From NCBI RefSeq assembly GCF_011927945.1, contig NZ_JAATJM010000002.1, positions 124,001-188,000 of the forward strand: a stretch of 64,000 bases of DNA, in the 5' to 3' direction. How positions within the stretch are numbered: the stretch's first letter is position 1; each line of letters begins with the position of its first letter. Under the pieces are notes generated by a model. That model was not told where the DNA came from. It ran no database searches and saw only the letters and a list, made by a program, of their open reading frames with translations. Both the position numbers and the translations under genes were made by a program. Source of the stretch: Brevundimonas alba (lineage in GTDB: Bacteria; Pseudomonadota; Alphaproteobacteria; Caulobacterales; Caulobacteraceae). Shown piece after piece: positions 62,415-64,000 of the stretch.

Positions 62415-62686
62415 GGGCCCTGATCCTGGCCGCCGGCGCCCTCGCGCTGGCCTCGTGCGCGCCAGTGTCGGAGACGCCGCCCACGGAGCCGATCCCGCAG
62501 CGATGTGACGCCGAGGCGGCGAAGTCGCTGATCGGTTCGCACGTCGGCGCCGTCAGCTTCGCCGCGGACGCCAACGTTCGCGTGGTCTGCACCACCTGCC
62601 CGACGACCAAAGACCTCCGGCCCGACCGCCTCAACGTCCGCTTCGACGAGGCCAGCGGCATCATCCGCAGCGTCGACTGCGGATGA
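62411..62686 (+). CDS. I78-inhibitor-like lipoprotein, copy 3
   Basis: A 91-residue paralogue: signal and lipobox MRALILAAGALALASCAP, spacer, then RCDAEAAKSLIGSHVGAVSF, VRVVCTTCPTTKDLRPDRLN and FDEASGIIRSVDCG. ATG 62411 overlaps the copy 2 stop (ATGA); a GTG at 62405 is also in frame. The core is shared with copies 1 and 2. Confidence 0.78.
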   Translation: MRALILAAGALALASCAPVSETPPTEPIPQRCDAEAAKSLIGSHVGAVSFAADANVRVVCTTCPTTKDLRPDRLNVRFDEASGIIRSVDCG

Positions 62687-62713
62687 TTTCCGTCGCCTGA
62701 GACGAAGGCCGGG

Positions 62714-64000
62714 CTAGCGCTTGCGCGCGGGAGCCGCCCGGCCGCCCTGATGCAGGACCAGGCCGTCGACAGCGCCCGAGGCGTCGCGGGTGAAGACCAC
62801 CTGGGCGTCGACCTCGCGCAGGAAGAAGGTGCCGGCCGACTCCGCCTGCAGCTCCAGCGCATCCTGACCGGTCGCTTGCACCATCAGTTTGCCGTCGAGG
62901 ACCGAGGCGGTGATGAGGAATGTCGGCGACAGCTCGTAGACGCCTTCGTAGGCCATCAAGGAACCGGCCTCGACGGCGACGGCCTGTCGTTCGCTCTGCA
63001 GGGTCACGGTCCCGCCCCGGGCGAGGGTCAGCAGATCGGCGCCGATCTTGGTCGGAGCCGGGCCGTTGAGATTGCCGAGCACGATCACCGTCATGTGCCG
63101 GGCCGGGTCGTAGGCCATGTAGGTGTTGAAGCCCTCGATGCCGCCGGAGTGGCTGATCGTCTTGTCGCCATACGCCTCGGCGACGCCCAGACCGAAGGCG
63201 TAGTCGTTGCGAACCGGCGTCGTCAGGAGGGTCAGGGACTGCGGTTGCAGCAACCGGCCGCCGAACAGACCCTGTTCCCACTTGAGCAGGTCGTGGGTCG
63301 TCGAATAGAGGCCGCCGGCGCCCTGCGGGATGCTCATGTCCAGATAGTCGGCGTGGGCCACGCCGCCGCCGCCGGTGGGCACATAGCCGGACGCCCTGCG
63401 GGGCACGACGGCGGTGCGGCTGTCATAGCCGGTGTCGGCCATGCCGAGGGGCTGGAACAGGGTCTCTTCAACGAAGTCGGCGTATGGTCGGCCGCTGACC
63501 TTCTCAATGATGGCGGTCAGCAGGACATAGCCGGAGTTGGAGTAGTTCCATTTCTCGCCCGGCTGGAAGTCCAGCGGGTGGTCGCGGAAGCGGGCGATCA
63601 GACTGTCGACCGTGGCCGGCTGCGTTCGCGACGCCGCGTAGTCGTCAAAGTCGGTGAAGTTGGGCACGCCGGAGGTGTGGCTCAGCAGGTGACTGACCGT
63701 GACGCCGTCCCAGGCCGCCGGCGCGTCCGGCAGCCAGGTCTTCACCGGCGCATCGAGGTCCACCAGCCCGCGCTCCTTCAGGATCATGATGGCGACGGCG
63801 GTGAACTGTTTGGTCACCGACCCTAGGCGGAAGACGGTGTCGCCGTCGTTGGGAATGCTCCATTCGCGGTTGGCGAAGCCGTATCCCTGATCGAGCAGAA
63901 CCTCACCGTCACGCGCGACCAGAACCGATCCCGAGAACTCGCCCGTGGCGACCGATGCGCGGGCGACCTGATCCATGCGGCCCGCGTCCTGCGCCATGGC
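62714..64000 (-). CDS. Serine hydrolase (class C beta-lactamase / PBP-like), 5' end cut by the window
   Basis: A penicillin-binding-protein-like hydrolase. The frame is open through the window end: before the ATG at 63997 comes Ala, so AMAQDAGRMDQ looks like a signal-peptide cleavage site and the true start is outside the window. Motifs: SxxK in LGSVTKQFTAVA, YSNSGYVLLTAI, and HSGGIEGFNTYM. A further C-terminal domain (GVYELSPTFLITASVLDGK) follows. The substrate is unknown. Separated from the I78 genes by 27 bases, convergent. Confidence 0.9.
   Translation of the reverse strand, partial: AMAQDAGRMDQVARASVATGEFSGSVLVARDGEVLLDQGYGFANREWSIPNDGDTVFRLGSVTKQFTAVAIMILKERGLVDLDAPVKTWLPDAPAAWDGVTVSHLLSHTSGVPNFTDFDDYAASRTQPATVDSLIARFRDHPLDFQPGEKWNYSNSGYVLLTAIIEKVSGRPYADFVEETLFQPLGMADTGYDSRTAVVPRRASGYVPTGGGGVAHADYLDMSIPQGAGGLYSTTHDLLKWEQGLFGGRLLQPQSLTLLTTPVRNDYAFGLGVAEAYGDKTISHSGGIEGFNTYMAYDPARHMTVIVLGNLNGPAPTKIGADLLTLARGGTVTLQSERQAVAVEAGSLMAYEGVYELSPTFLITASVLDGKLMVQATGQDALELQAESAGTFFLREVDAQVVFTRDASGAVDGLVLHQGGRAAPARKR

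Overview
This 64 kb window is a GC-rich, densely packed bacterial chromosome segment, almost certainly from an alphaproteobacterium and most likely from the Caulobacterales (Brevundimonas/Caulobacter type). The main evidence is a circularly permuted two-piece tmRNA gene with a Caulobacter-like tag, an alpha-type SspB adaptor beside it, an lptF-lptG / lptD-surA-pdxA-rsmA block, a tatABC operon, glnB-glnA, and frequent GTG/TTG starts and 4-nt ATGA/GTGA overlaps. I see no prophage, insertion sequence, integron or CRISPR array. The genus is an inference.

Layout. 1-6400: a truncated unknown gene, a DMT permease, small DUF4169/DUF2171 proteins, a PhyH dioxygenase coupled to fumC, a cyclophilin, a RusA-like nuclease, a C13 (legumain-like) peptidase and sspB. 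6470-6815: permuted ssrA (tmRNA). 6900-9720: what looks like a damaged iron-uptake locus (small secreted Cys protein, an orphan signal peptide, a PepSY protein) and a shortened SEDS-like membrane protein. 9680-15936: miaA, an Mrp/ApbC ATPase, an old yellow enzyme, YbjQ, and the thyA - MazG-like - secreted protein - folA nucleotide/folate cluster. 16000-20900: fatty acid hydroxylase, TetR regulator, a divergent ketol-acid reductoisomerase, a DUF805 protein, and tRNA-Pro and tRNA-Gln. 20880-25040: a His-less histidine-kinase-like ATPase divergent from a receiver protein, then a His/Met-rich outer-membrane protein and a Cys-rich secreted protein that look metal-related. 25059-35016: oligopeptidase B, a trypsin-like protease, acyl-CoA dehydrogenase, cytochrome b561/YceI/Sua5, 3-hydroxybutyrate dehydrogenase, yaaA and nnrD. 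35135-41732: glnB-glnA, tatABC, rnhA, NfeD with an SPFH protein, and a NUDIX hydrolase ending in a minisatellite-encoded tail. 41788-50965: a GlcD-like oxidase and the fatty-acid / cell-wall block fabD, fabG, acpP, fabF, mltG, yicC, gmk, interrupted by a reverse-strand serine hydrolase. 50983-51182: a self-contained small transcription unit with a 24-codon ORF. 51253-59690: BLUF photosensor, rsmA, pdxA, surA, lptD, lptG and lptF (LPS export and outer-membrane assembly). 59821-64000: pepA, holC, three tandem I78-like lipoproteins and a truncated serine hydrolase.

How the genes work together. Most of the window is housekeeping: envelope biogenesis (Lpt, SurA, Tat, MltG, Fab), nitrogen control (GlnB/GlnA), dTMP/folate synthesis (ThyA, FolA) and ribosome rescue (tmRNA plus SspB). 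The least ordinary items are the small transcription unit near 51.0 kb, the SEDS-like protein at 8842, the I78-like lipoprotein triplet with a CTTC motif at 61.8-62.7 kb, the His-less kinase/receiver pair at 20.9-22.1 kb, and the orphan signal peptide at 7346.
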